Part shown: piece by piece, positions 17,376 through 26,730 of the stretch
Layout: each line of letters begins with the position of its first letter
Numbering within the stretch: position 1 is the first letter of the stretch
Assembly (NCBI GenBank): GCA_900544825.1
Contig: UQWP01000036.1
Location: forward strand, 1-36,138
DNA: 36,138 nt
Reading direction: 5' to 3'
From: an uncultured Prevotella sp.
GTDB taxonomy: Bacteria; Bacteroidota; Bacteroidia; Bacteroidales; Bacteroidaceae
Position numbers and translations under genes: made by a program
Notes under the pieces: generated by a model
Seen by the model: only the letters and a program-made list of their open reading frames with translations
Told to the model about the DNA's origin: nothing
The model's database searches: none

Positions 17376-18797
17376 ATGAAGAATAAAGCATTTATCGGAG
17401 CCATTGCTGCCTCGCTCGTGCCGGGGCAGGCAGCAATGGCACAAAACAAGGCTGTAAAGGCTACGGCCGACAGACCCAATATCATTTTCATCCTTGCCGA
17501 TGATCTGGGATATGGCGATCTCTCCTGCTACGGCAGCAAGACTATCAAGACTCCAAACATTGATAAACTGGCTGCTACGGGTACTCGATTCAACCAGAGC
17601 TATGCCGGGTCAGGAATCAGTTCACCATCACGTTGTGCACTGATGACGGGTAAGAATACTGGCAATAGCCGTGTCCGTGATAATATGTGCACAGCTGGAG
17701 GCATGACAGGTCTGAAAATAACACCTGAAGGTGACACGACCATCGTTCGCAGAACAAGTCTGCAGCCGCAGGATACGACCATCGCTACGGTATTGCACGC
17801 TGCCGGCTACAAAACCTGTCTTGTCAACAAATGGCATCTGGATGGCTATGATCCAAAATCATCACCAATCTATCGTGGTTTTGACGAGTTCCACGGATGG
17901 CTGATCAGTACGGTAGAATCCAATTCACCTTACTATTATCCATACAACCGTTTCGACAATGACAAGCTCATCCACATCAAGGCAAATGAGCACGATAAGC
18001 ACATCAAACACAATACGGATATTTCGACCGATGATGCCATCAATTTCATCAAGCGAAACAAGAAGAATCCTTTCTTCCTCTATCTGGCTTTTGATGCGCC
18101 TCATGAACCCTATATCATCGACAACACCACATGGTATGATGATGAATCGTGGAGCATGAACGACAAGCGCTACGCTTCGCTCGTAACCCACATGGATGCG
18201 GCAATAGGAAGACTGCTCACCTATCTGGAAAAGAACAACTTGCGCGAGAATACGCTTGTAATCTTTGCCTCAGATAACGGTGCAGCCGTTCAGGCACCAT
18301 TGAAACTCTTCAACTGCAACGCAGGATTCCGCGGTCGCAAGGCACAACTCTACGAAGGAGGAATCCGAGTACCGTTCATCGTGAACCAGCCAGGAAAGGT
18401 GCCGGTACAGTCGCTGAACAACATCATCTATTTCCCAGATGTAATGCCTACGCTGGCAGCTCTTACGGGAGGCTCCCAATATCTGCCTCAGAACATCAAC
18501 GGCATGAATATTCTGCCATTGTTCTATGGTAAGCAGATTGATACAGACGACCGAGTTCTTTATTGGGAATTCCCAGGTAAGCAGCGTGCTGCGCGCCACG
18601 GTGATTGGAAGGCTGTTACCATCAAGCCAAACAAGCCTCTGGAACTCTATAATCTGCGTGAAGACCCAGAAGAGAAGCATGATCTCGCCAAGAAATATCC
18701 GGAAATGGTAATCGGTTTTGACAAGGTGATGAAGGAAATGCGTACTCCATCAGAAAACTGGCCAATACCAGAAGATGCGGAAAGTGGAAAATATTAA
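17376..18797 (+). CDS. Secreted serine-type sulfatase (sulfatase family S1)
   Basis: A 473-residue sulfatase that would remove sulfate esters from a carbohydrate in the periplasm or at the surface. A signal peptide (about residues 1-22, ending AAMA) is followed by RPNIIFILADDLGYGDLSCY with the metal-binding Asp pair (42-43). The active-site signature is S82-S-P-S-R86, so Ser82 would be converted to formylglycine. This serine form needs an anaerobic sulfatase-maturating radical-SAM enzyme, which is not encoded in this window. Further motifs are KWHLDGYD, FASDNGAA and GGIRVPFIV, with a C-terminal LYNLREDPEEKHDLA. The start at 17376 is chosen over an in-frame ATG at 17340, which overlaps susD2 and would spoil the signal peptide. 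A MITE begins 4 bp after the stop. Family is certain; substrate and S1 subfamily are not determined. Confidence 0.93.
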   Translation: MKNKAFIGAIAASLVPGQAAMAQNKAVKATADRPNIIFILADDLGYGDLSCYGSKTIKTPNIDKLAATGTRFNQSYAGSGISSPSRCALMTGKNTGNSRVRDNMCTAGGMTGLKITPEGDTTIVRRTSLQPQDTTIATVLHAAGYKTCLVNKWHLDGYDPKSSPIYRGFDEFHGWLISTVESNSPYYYPYNRFDNDKLIHIKANEHDKHIKHNTDISTDDAINFIKRNKKNPFFLYLAFDAPHEPYIIDNTTWYDDESWSMNDKRYASLVTHMDAAIGRLLTYLEKNNLRENTLVIFASDNGAAVQAPLKLFNCNAGFRGRKAQLYEGGIRVPFIVNQPGKVPVQSLNNIIYFPDVMPTLAALTGGSQYLPQNINGMNILPLFYGKQIDTDDRVLYWEFPGKQRAARHGDWKAVTIKPNKPLELYNLREDPEEKHDLAKKYPEMVIGFDKVMKEMRTPSENWPIPEDAESGKY

Positions 18798-18801
18798 AGA
18801 C

Positions 18802-18911
18802 TGAGCCCACTTTAAAAAATCATTTTTGATATTTTTTTCAAATGTAACCATCTGATAATCAAATGGCATTTTGTAGGAAAAAAAACAAAACTACTTTTTA
18901 AAGTGGGCTCA
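18802..18911. mobile_element. 110-bp MITE with ends of the IS1182-like element
   Basis: A 110-bp AT-rich segment with no ORF, flanked by 18-bp inverted repeats: TGAGCCCACTTTAAAAAA at 18802-18819 and the complement of TGAGCCCACTTTAAAAAG at 18894-18911. These are the same ends, with one or two differences, as the IS at 10634-12449, while the interior is unrelated to the IS interior. This is the structure expected of a non-autonomous miniature element mobilised by that transposase. It lies 4 bp after the sulfatase stop and 27 bp before the susC3 start. Just inside the left end, ATCA-TTTT-TGAT plus a T-run could form a weak terminator-like hairpin. No target duplication was recognised. Confidence 0.82.
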
Positions 18912-18938
18912 AACATATAAACCAAAACGTAATAAGAC

Positions 18939-21900
18939 ATGGACAGCAAACTATTTTTAAAGGAGTCTGTTTTGCCTGTTACTCTTTTTTGCTCAGCATT
19001 GATGTTTTCTCCTATCGGAGTAGCTCAGGTGAATGCTGCAACGAATGTAGTACAGCAAGCTAAAACCGTAAAAGGTACAGTTGTAGATAACATGGGCGAG
19101 CCTGTTATTGGCGCCAGTGTTAAAGTAGTAGGCACAACCAATGGTGCCGTAACTGATCTTGATGGTAACTTTGCTTTGACCAATGTGCCAAAGAATGCTA
19201 CCGTAGAAATTTCGTATATCGGTTATACAACTCAGAAAGTGAGTGTTGCCGGAAAGAGTGATCTGAAGGTAACATTGCAGGAAGACAATAAGGCTTTGGA
19301 TGAAGTCGTGGTAGTAGGTTATGGTGTGCAGCGCAAGAGCGACGTCACCGGTGCCTTGGCTCACCTGGATTCCAAGGACCTGACAGCTATGCCTGTAAAG
19401 GATGCCCTGGAGGGTATGCAGGGTAAGACTGCCGGTGTGGATATCACCAATTCTCAGCGTCCTGGTACTGTAGGTAGCATCACCATCCGTGGTCAGCGTT
19501 CTATCGGTGCCAGCAGTGCTCCACTCTATGTAGTGGATGGTATGATTATCCAGAACGGCGGTATCGAGAATATCAACCCTCAGGACATCGAGAGCATCGA
19601 GGTATTGAAGGATGCTTCTGCTACCGCTATCTATGGTGCCCGTGGTGCCAACGGTGTGGTGCTCGTTACTACCAAGAAGGGTAAGGAAGGCAAGGTGACC
19701 CTGAACTATGCAGGTACAGTTACCTTCTCTACACTCCATGATGTAACCAAGATGATGAACGCTACACAGTGGATAGACTATGCCCGACTAGCTGCATATA
19801 ATCAGGGACTCTATGGTGATAAAAACCAAGACTTTGCTCCTAATTATGAGGGTGATGTGAAGCTTTTCGGCGGTCAGGCAGACAGCTGGGCAAATATCAA
19901 CCAGGCTTGGGTAGATGGTACTTATCATCCGGAACTGGTAGGTTCTTACGACTGGGCTTCTCATGGCAAGCAGACCGGTATCACCCATGAGCATACACTC
20001 AGTGCTTCTGGTGGTACAGATAAATTCAAGGGTTATGGCTCATTTGGCTATTTAGACCAGAAGGGCGTACAGCCTGGTCAGAGCTATCAGCGCTTTACCC
20101 TGAATACATCTTTTGAGGCAAGACCTGTTGATCCATTGACATTGGGCTTCACCATGAATGCCTCATACGGTACCCAAAACTATGGTTATAACTTCTCTAA
20201 GTCTGTAACGGGACCTGGTGATTATTATAATGCATTGAACTCCATGATTCCATGGACAGTGCCTTACGATTCTGACGGTAACTATATCCGTAACCCTTGG
20301 GCTTACAACGTGAATGTCATCAACCCTATTGATGAGCTGAAATACAATACCAACAAGCGTACCAACTTCCGTATCAACGGCAGCGCATACGCTCAGGTAG
20401 ATTTTGGCAAGATATGGAAGCCATTGGAGGGCTTGCAGTATCGTATCCAGTTTGGTCCAGAACTCCAGTACTATCGTCTGGGCATCGCCAATGCAGCCGA
20501 TGGTATCAATGGTGATGGCAGAAACATTGCTCAATATAACCCATCCAGCAAGGTGTCATGGACACTCGATAACCTGGTTTACTACAATAAGACGATTGCA
20601 AAGAACCATCGTATCGGCGTGACCCTTTTGCAGAGTGCATCCAAATATCATTCAGAGAATGGTAATATCAAGGCTTATGTAGCGAGTGCAGAGGAGCTTT
20701 GGTGGAACACAAGTTCCTTGGGAAATCCTCAGGCTTATTCTACAGGTCTGACTGAAACTTCGCTTGCTTCCTATATGGCTCGTGTGAACTATACCTATGC
20801 TGATAAGTATATGCTGACAGCCAGTGTACGTGCCGATGGTGCTTCCCAGCTGTCTGATGGTCATAAGTGGGCATCTTTCCCATCTGTAGCGCTCGGTTGG
20901 CGTATTGATCAGGAGAAGTTCATGCAGAAGGCTGATTTCATCAGTAACCTGAAGCTCCGTCTGGGTTATGGTATTTCCGGTAACTATGCTGTATCTGCAT
21001 ATGCTACCCAGGGTGCCGTTCAGAGCAACTACTATGCATGGGGCAGCATGGATCCTACTGTGGGTTACTTGCCTTCTGATGCATCTGCCAAGAATCCTAA
21101 CAAGATGGCGAACCTCGACCTCGGTTGGGAGAAGACCAAGCAGTGGAACGTAGGTCTCGATTTCGGTTTCATCAATAACCGTATCAGCGGTAGCGTTGAC
21201 TACTATCACAACAAGACTACCGATCTGATTCTGGCTACCACCATCCCATCTCTCACCGGTTATACCAGCACATACGCCAACGTAGGTGAGACTTCAGGTT
21301 GGGGTCTTGATGTGCAGTTGAATGCCATTCCTGTCAAGACCAAGGATTTCGAATGGAATACCAGTCTTACCTGGACTATCGACCGCAACCGTGTGGATAA
21401 GTTGAACAATGGCGTGAAAGAGAATGTGAACGACCGTCTCTTCGTAGGTGAGGAAATCGGTGTTTACTACGACTATGTATATGATGGAATCTGGAAGACC
21501 TCTGAGGCTGAAGAAGCTGCCAAGTTCGGTCGCAAGCCAGGTCAGATCAAGGTGAAGGATGTAAATCCTGACGGCAAGATTGATGCCAACGACCGTCAGA
21601 TTGTAGGTAAGGTTCGTCCACGCTGGTCAGGCGGTTGGCACAATACCTTCAGCTACAAGAATTTCGAGTTGTCCTGCTTCATCTATGCCCGCTGGAAGTT
21701 TACTGTAGCCAAGGGTGCAGAGACTCTGGGCGGTATGTATGCTATGCGTGATGTGGATTACTGGATTAAGGGTGTCAATGAGGATGCCGAGTATTACTCT
21801 CCAGGTTCTCAGGGTCAGAATGCCGATACTTATTCTAGCTCAATGAACTATCAGGACGGTTCATACATCAAGATGCGTAACATCTCTCTGGGTTATACAT

Positions 21901-22094
21901 TCCCTAAGGATGTGACAAGCAAGTTGGGTATGAGCAACCTCAAGGTTTATGTTCAGGCTATGAACCCATTCACTATCTACAAGAAGTGTAAGTGGCTTGA
22001 TACCGACCTCTTGAGTTATGATAACAACTCTACTTCTTATGGTTCAGGTACAACCATCAAGAGCTGGGTTATCGGATTAAACATTGGATTCTAA
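18939..22094 (+). CDS. SusC/RagA-like TonB-dependent outer-membrane receptor
   Basis: A 1051-residue SusC-family importer with all parts present: signal peptide (about 1-34), carboxypeptidase-regulatory-like domain (KTVKGTVVDNMGEPVIGASV to ISYIGYT), DEVVVVGYGVQ, plug (GSITIRGQRSIG, PLYVVDGMII, NGVVLVTTKKG) and barrel ending in VIGLNIGF. The first 65 residues resemble those of the SusC at 12529, but the plug and barrel differ, so the substrates may differ. susD3 starts 13 bp after the stop. The MITE ends 27 bp before the start. No TAnnTTTG box was found in the 141 bp between the sulfatase and this gene, so it is either transcribed through from the sulfatase or relies on a weak promoter in or near the MITE. 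Confidence 0.96.
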   Translation: MDSKLFLKESVLPVTLFCSALMFSPIGVAQVNAATNVVQQAKTVKGTVVDNMGEPVIGASVKVVGTTNGAVTDLDGNFALTNVPKNATVEISYIGYTTQKVSVAGKSDLKVTLQEDNKALDEVVVVGYGVQRKSDVTGALAHLDSKDLTAMPVKDALEGMQGKTAGVDITNSQRPGTVGSITIRGQRSIGASSAPLYVVDGMIIQNGGIENINPQDIESIEVLKDASATAIYGARGANGVVLVTTKKGKEGKVTLNYAGTVTFSTLHDVTKMMNATQWIDYARLAAYNQGLYGDKNQDFAPNYEGDVKLFGGQADSWANINQAWVDGTYHPELVGSYDWASHGKQTGITHEHTLSASGGTDKFKGYGSFGYLDQKGVQPGQSYQRFTLNTSFEARPVDPLTLGFTMNASYGTQNYGYNFSKSVTGPGDYYNALNSMIPWTVPYDSDGNYIRNPWAYNVNVINPIDELKYNTNKRTNFRINGSAYAQVDFGKIWKPLEGLQYRIQFGPELQYYRLGIANAADGINGDGRNIAQYNPSSKVSWTLDNLVYYNKTIAKNHRIGVTLLQSASKYHSENGNIKAYVASAEELWWNTSSLGNPQAYSTGLTETSLASYMARVNYTYADKYMLTASVRADGASQLSDGHKWASFPSVALGWRIDQEKFMQKADFISNLKLRLGYGISGNYAVSAYATQGAVQSNYYAWGSMDPTVGYLPSDASAKNPNKMANLDLGWEKTKQWNVGLDFGFINNRISGSVDYYHNKTTDLILATTIPSLTGYTSTYANVGETSGWGLDVQLNAIPVKTKDFEWNTSLTWTIDRNRVDKLNNGVKENVNDRLFVGEEIGVYYDYVYDGIWKTSEAEEAAKFGRKPGQIKVKDVNPDGKIDANDRQIVGKVRPRWSGGWHNTFSYKNFELSCFIYARWKFTVAKGAETLGGMYAMRDVDYWIKGVNEDAEYYSPGSQGQNADTYSSSMNYQDGSYIKMRNISLGYTFPKDVTSKLGMSNLKVYVQAMNPFTIYKKCKWLDTDLLSYDNNSTSYGSGTTIKSWVIGLNIGF

Positions 22095-22107
22095 ATACAG
22101 ATACATC

Positions 22108-24291
22108 ATGAAGACAAACAAAATATTATATGCAGCACTGATTGCAGGTGCAACTTTAGGAACTGTTACTTCTTGTAGTGATTCGTTCCTTGATGAGAAG
22201 CTGATTACCGAGAAAGGTACGGCTTATTTCCAGACTAAGGAAGGTATTGACGACCTGGTTACGGGTGCTTACCAGAAATTGAAGTTTAAGTATAACTATA
22301 TCTGGGGTATTTATCTCTATGGTATGGGTATCGATGAGTTTACCAGTGGTGCTAACAACATCACCTCTTACAATGCATACAGCACAGACCTCAACTCGGG
22401 TGAGACTGCTGCCAACCAGCCATTGTGGGACAATATGTATGGTCTCGTAGAGCCTGCCAATCTTGTCATCCAGAATACTCCATTATATTATGGTGAGAAG
22501 GTGAGCACTTACAACAACCGTCTGGGCGAGGGTTATTTCCTCCGTGCTTTTGCTTATTTCGAGCTGGTAAAGCAGTATGGAGGTGTGCCTTTGAAGCTGG
22601 AGCCAAGCAACGGTAAGATTAATTATACTTATACTCGTAATAGCGAGGAAGAGTGCTTTGCTCAGATTATTTCTGATTTCCAGAAGGCATACGAATTGTT
22701 GCCTGAATCTCCAGAAGGAAAGCAGGTAGGTCGCCTTACCAAGTCGGCTGCTGCTCATTTCCTGGCAAAGGCACATCTGTTCCGTGCTTCAGAATTGCAT
22801 GATGGCTGGAATGCTCAGTACAAGGATGCCGACCTGGATGCTGTCATCAAGTATGGTAAGGAAGTGATTGCTGCTCATCCATTGTGCCAGAACTTCCAGG
22901 AACTGTGGGATTATACAGAGCCTAATGGTGCCAATGAGAAGGTGAGCGAGGTGGTACTTGCTGCACAGTTCTCTAACGATGGTGCCAGCACACATGGACG
23001 CTTCGGCAACCAGTTCCATCTCTACTATCCTTCTGTCTATCAGAATATAGCAGGTTGCAAGCGTGATATCTCCGGTGGTCGTGAGTTCTCATACGTCAGT
23101 GCTACAGAATATTCTATGCAGGTATTTGACCGTGTGAATGATTCCCGTTTCTGGAAGTCATTCGTCACCAAGTATGGTGCTAATTATACAGCAGGTGCTC
23201 CATATTGGATTACTACCAAGAAGAATAAGGACACAGGAAAGCTGGAGATTACGGATGATGTCTATAAGGCACACCCAGAGTATTATCCTGATGATGTGAA
23301 GGTTCCTACAGAAACAGATCCAGGCGATCATCGTTTCAAGGGCGGCGAGATTGGTATCAAGTATATCGTCAACAATCCTGGCGATACCCGTTTCACTCCT
23401 GCCTTGGATGCTGATGGTTCTGAGAAGAAGTCAGAGGATTATGTATTGAAGAATGGCAAGCTCGTTCCTGAGCATACCTTCGTACGTTACTATGCTGGTC
23501 AGCCTTTCAGCTTCAATACACAGAGCAATCCTGCTGAGCGTTCTGGTAACTACTATATTCTGGGTAGTATCCACAACAGAAGCGTGGCTTTGAGTAAGTT
23601 CCGTGACGGTGCCCGTGAATCTATCGCTTCACAGTTCGGAACCCGTGATGCCATCATTGCCCGTTCTGCTGATGATGTCTTGATGGTAGCTGAGGCTTAT
23701 ATCCGCAAGAAAGATTATGGAAATGCCATCACTTACCTGAATATGGTACGTGACCGTGCCGGTTACAAGGCTGGCGAGGATCGCTCTATCAGCCGTGATG
23801 GTGGACAGGCTTATAAGAAGAACTCTGCTTGTACAGGAAAGGGTGGTGGATTCTCTGCCGAGGGTTCTATCTATACAGAGGAGAATACTTATTATGAGTC
23901 AAACAACATTGCCGAGACTACTGCTTCTACTGAGAGTAATATGCATCTGAATGGTATTGAGGATGTGCTCAACTCTAAGGTTGAACAGCCTATCTACGAA
24001 GCTTTGAAATTGACATCCGACTATGATAAGTTCATGTGTTTCCTCTTGGATGAGCGTACACGAGAGCTGATTGGTGAAGGTCAGCGTTGGGAAGATTTGG
24101 CTCGTACCAAGACTTTGGAGGCTCGCTGGAATGCGTTTAGTGATGCTTCCACTGGGGGACAGGGCAAGTTTGATCCAGCCAAGCATTACTATCGTCCAAT
24201 TCCTCAGTCATTCCTCGATGGTATTACCAACGAGAATGGTGCTTCTTTGAGCAACGAGGAGAAGGAGAAGATGCAGAATCCTGGTTACTAA
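22108..24291 (+). CDS. SusD/RagB-like lipoprotein, long form
   Basis: A 727-residue SusD-family lipoprotein, longer than the usual 500-620. The signal ends in TVTSC (Cys23) followed by SDSFLDEKL. Family motifs are FLRAFAYFELVKQYGGVPL, ADDVLMVAEAYIRK, YLNMVRDRAGYKAG and ERTRELIGEGQRWEDLART. Between RDRAGYKAG and ERTRELIGEG lie about 90 residues, rich in Ser, Thr, Glu and Asn, where typical members have 15-30. A second long stretch (about 365-470) is rich in Asp, Lys and Pro. The start at 22108 is chosen because the in-frame ATG at 22084 overlaps the susC3 end and breaks the signal peptide. A strong terminator follows 38 bp after the stop, ending the susC2-susD3 block. Confidence 0.94.
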   Translation: MKTNKILYAALIAGATLGTVTSCSDSFLDEKLITEKGTAYFQTKEGIDDLVTGAYQKLKFKYNYIWGIYLYGMGIDEFTSGANNITSYNAYSTDLNSGETAANQPLWDNMYGLVEPANLVIQNTPLYYGEKVSTYNNRLGEGYFLRAFAYFELVKQYGGVPLKLEPSNGKINYTYTRNSEEECFAQIISDFQKAYELLPESPEGKQVGRLTKSAAAHFLAKAHLFRASELHDGWNAQYKDADLDAVIKYGKEVIAAHPLCQNFQELWDYTEPNGANEKVSEVVLAAQFSNDGASTHGRFGNQFHLYYPSVYQNIAGCKRDISGGREFSYVSATEYSMQVFDRVNDSRFWKSFVTKYGANYTAGAPYWITTKKNKDTGKLEITDDVYKAHPEYYPDDVKVPTETDPGDHRFKGGEIGIKYIVNNPGDTRFTPALDADGSEKKSEDYVLKNGKLVPEHTFVRYYAGQPFSFNTQSNPAERSGNYYILGSIHNRSVALSKFRDGARESIASQFGTRDAIIARSADDVLMVAEAYIRKKDYGNAITYLNMVRDRAGYKAGEDRSISRDGGQAYKKNSACTGKGGGFSAEGSIYTEENTYYESNNIAETTASTESNMHLNGIEDVLNSKVEQPIYEALKLTSDYDKFMCFLLDERTRELIGEGQRWEDLARTKTLEARWNAFSDASTGGQGKFDPAKHYYRPIPQSFLDGITNENGASLSNEEKEKMQNPGY

Positions 24292-24328
24292 TCGGATATC
24301 TATAGGATAGGTTAATGATTATATGTTG

Positions 24329-24371
24329 AAGAGCGGTATCTTTCTCTAGGTAGAAAGTATCGCTCTTTTTT
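24329..24371 (+). terminator. Rho-independent terminator after susD3
   Basis: An AAGAGCGGTATCTTTCT arm pairs with AGAAAGTATCGCTCTT, with one wobble and one bulge, around a short loop and is followed by a run of T (24366-24371). It separates the uptake genes from the enzyme genes downstream. Confidence 0.85.
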
Positions 24372-24469
24372 CTTCTCATACAGAAAACTGTAAGAATGGA
24401 ATAATGGAGAATTGTATGATAGTTCGCTTCTTCGGATAATATTACTAGGTAGATGAACCGGATTATGTG

Positions 24470-24477
24470 TACTTTTG
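24470..24477 (+). promoter_or_regulatory. Candidate -7 box of the rhamnogalacturonan enzyme operon
   Basis: TACTTTTG matches TAnnTTTG and lies 34 bp before the PL11 start codon and about 100 bp after a terminator, where a promoter is required. No good -33 TTTG is seen, which would suit an activator-dependent promoter. Confidence 0.55.
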
Positions 24478-24511
24478 TAGCAGAAATACAAAACAATAAA
24501 CAACTATCATC

Positions 24512-26626
24512 ATGCAAATCAAACAAATGTTATTTCCGATGATGAGTATGGCGCTGAGTATGGCTCCCTGCTCTCATCTCCATGCACAAGGGCTGACTCC
24601 GGTATCGCAGATGGAGAAGCTGGACCGTGGACTGGTGGCTTTGCCTGCCCAGGACAAGGGAATCTTCCTCAGCTGGCGATTGCTGGGTACGGATAGCAAA
24701 GATGTATGCTTCGACATAGAAAGGGACGGGAAAATCATCGCCCATCAGGTGAAGCTGACCAATTATACAGACCGGAAAGGTTCTTCTGCCAATACTTATC
24801 GAATCATCACTTATCAGAATGAACCCAGGATGGATGCTCCGGCTGAAAGAGACGTTTCGAAGGCGGTGAAGCCATGGAATGACCTCTATCGTTCCCTGCC
24901 CATCAACCGTCCTGCCGGGGGTGTCACTCCCGACGGAAAATCCTACGAATATACCCCTAACGACTGTGGCGTGGGCGATGTGGATGGTGATGGAGAATAC
25001 GAAATCATCCTGAAATGGGACCCAACCAATGCCCATGACAATTCTCATGACGGCTATACGGGGGATGTCATCTTCGACTGCTATAAGCTGGATGGAACCC
25101 AACTCTGGCGCATCAATCTGGGCAGGAATATCCGTGCCGGTGCCCACTACACCCAGTTCCTGGTCTATGATTTCGATGGCGATGGAAAGGCGGAGATAAT
25201 CTGCAAGACATCGGCGGGTTCGGTAGATGCCAAGGGCAGGTTTGTGAGCGATGCGGCTACGGATGCCGGAATCCGAGAACTGGACAATGCTGCCGACTAT
25301 CGCAATCCGCGAGGTCGCATTCTGACAGGTCCCGAACTGCTGACAGTCTTCAATGGCGAAACCGGAAAGGCGATGCATACCATCTGGTATCAGCCCAACC
25401 GAGCCTTCGGTACTGGCAAGCAGGTGGAAGAGGGGGAGCATCTGGAGAACGGATACCCTGCCTACTCTTCTGTCTGGGGAGATAAGAACAACTATGGCAA
25501 CCGTGGCGAGCGATACCTTGCCGGTGTGGCTTTCCTGGAGGGTTCCGACAAGAAGCCGAGTGCCGTGATGTGCCGTGGCTATTATACCCGCTCTTATCTC
25601 TGGGCAGTAGATTTCGACGGAAAGGAGCTCAAGACCAAATGGCTCCATGCTTCGCTGACTCCCAACGACTGGAAGGTGACTGATGCCGATGGAAAGGTGC
25701 TGAAGGAAGCTCATGGATGTAAGGCAACTGCCTATGCCCAGGGTGCTCACAGTCTGGCTGTAGGCGATGTGGATGGGGATGGATGTGACGAGATTACATA
25801 CGGTTCGGCTGCCATCAACCATGATGGAACCTTGCTGTATTCTACCGGATTGGGACATGGCGATGCGCAGCATCTTGCCGATCTGGATCCCGACCGACCG
25901 GGATTGGAATATTATATGGTACACGAAGAATATCCCTACGGTTCTGACCTGCGGGATGCGAGAACAGGCGAAATCCTGTTCCGTACGCTCGATAAGGATG
26001 ATACCGGAAGAGGAGTGGCTGCAGATATCGATGTCCAGCATCGGGGATATGAACTTTGGTGTTCGGATGCTCCTGTTGTAAGAGACATCAAGGGTAAGCC
26101 TGTTTCGGCAGAATCATCCTTATCCTCTCAGAAGAATCATGATGCAGATCTTTTCAGGAGTAATGAGAAAACGAGTTTCAGAGCTGTATCCAGAATGCCG
26201 GCAATGAACTTCCGAATCTATTGGGATGGTGACTTGCAGGATGAACTTCTGGCAAACGGTCGTCCTCCTCATTTCCCTCCTTATCTCCAGAAATGGAACG
26301 GCAGCGAGGCGGTGGCTTTGCCTTTGAGCAATGGCAAGCAACTGTATGAGATGGGCAACTCGGTAAGCTGCAACTGGTCGAAGGCAACCCCTAATCTCCA
26401 GGCTGACCTCTTTGGCGACTGGCGTGAGGAAGTCATCTATTGGGATGAGAGCGATGCTTCGCATCTCAATATCTTCACCACCAATATCCCTACGGAGTAT
26501 CGGGTTCCAACCCTGATGCACGACCATATCTACCGTATGGGAGTGGCATGGCAGAACGTAGGTTACAACCAGCCGCCGCATCTGGGATATTATCTGCCCG
26601 ATCATGCAGAGAAGATTCAGAAATAA
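24512..26626 (+). CDS. Rhamnogalacturonan endolyase, polysaccharide lyase family 11
   Basis: A 704-residue secreted lyase that cleaves the rhamnose-galacturonic acid backbone of RG-I by beta-elimination. A signal peptide (about residues 1-26, ending near LHAQ) leads to an N-terminal beta domain with EKLDRGLVALPAQDKGIFLS and WRLLGTD. The eight-bladed propeller typical of YesW/YesX-type lyases follows. It carries calcium-binding Asp-rich loops: GVGDVDGDGEYEI (about residue 155), VYDFDGDGKAEI (about 220) and AVGDVDGDGCDEI (about 418). The stretches ILKWDPTNAHDNSHDGYTGD and LWRINLGRNIRAGAHYTQF are characteristic of family PL11. The C-terminal LMHDHIYRMGVAWQNVGYNQ is also typical. It is the first gene after a promoter and defines the substrate of the enzyme operon. 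The acetylesterase gene starts 104 bp downstream. Confidence 0.95.
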   Translation: MQIKQMLFPMMSMALSMAPCSHLHAQGLTPVSQMEKLDRGLVALPAQDKGIFLSWRLLGTDSKDVCFDIERDGKIIAHQVKLTNYTDRKGSSANTYRIITYQNEPRMDAPAERDVSKAVKPWNDLYRSLPINRPAGGVTPDGKSYEYTPNDCGVGDVDGDGEYEIILKWDPTNAHDNSHDGYTGDVIFDCYKLDGTQLWRINLGRNIRAGAHYTQFLVYDFDGDGKAEIICKTSAGSVDAKGRFVSDAATDAGIRELDNAADYRNPRGRILTGPELLTVFNGETGKAMHTIWYQPNRAFGTGKQVEEGEHLENGYPAYSSVWGDKNNYGNRGERYLAGVAFLEGSDKKPSAVMCRGYYTRSYLWAVDFDGKELKTKWLHASLTPNDWKVTDADGKVLKEAHGCKATAYAQGAHSLAVGDVDGDGCDEITYGSAAINHDGTLLYSTGLGHGDAQHLADLDPDRPGLEYYMVHEEYPYGSDLRDARTGEILFRTLDKDDTGRGVAADIDVQHRGYELWCSDAPVVRDIKGKPVSAESSLSSQKNHDADLFRSNEKTSFRAVSRMPAMNFRIYWDGDLQDELLANGRPPHFPPYLQKWNGSEAVALPLSNGKQLYEMGNSVSCNWSKATPNLQADLFGDWREEVIYWDESDASHLNIFTTNIPTEYRVPTLMHDHIYRMGVAWQNVGYNQPPHLGYYLPDHAEKIQK

Positions 26627-26730
26627 GAATTTGAAATAAAAAAAGAGAATCAGATGAAATACTGATGCATCTGCATCGTTTATATGATATAAGGAAATAC
26701 AGAGAATTAAGATATAAAGCGATAAAGGAT

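Noticed and set aside
12529..19135. Recent recombination between susC2 and susC3 because their N-terminal proteins are alike
   Set aside because: The nucleotide sequences differ at many codon third positions across the shared region, so common descent explains the likeness better than recent exchange.
24530..26041. Long minus-strand open frame (503 codons) opposite the PL11 gene
   Set aside because: It is the antisense shadow of a well-recognised lyase gene, with His/Ile/Arg-rich low-complexity translation and no known domain. The same applies to 26755-28182, 30687-32069 and 34587-35741 on the minus strand.
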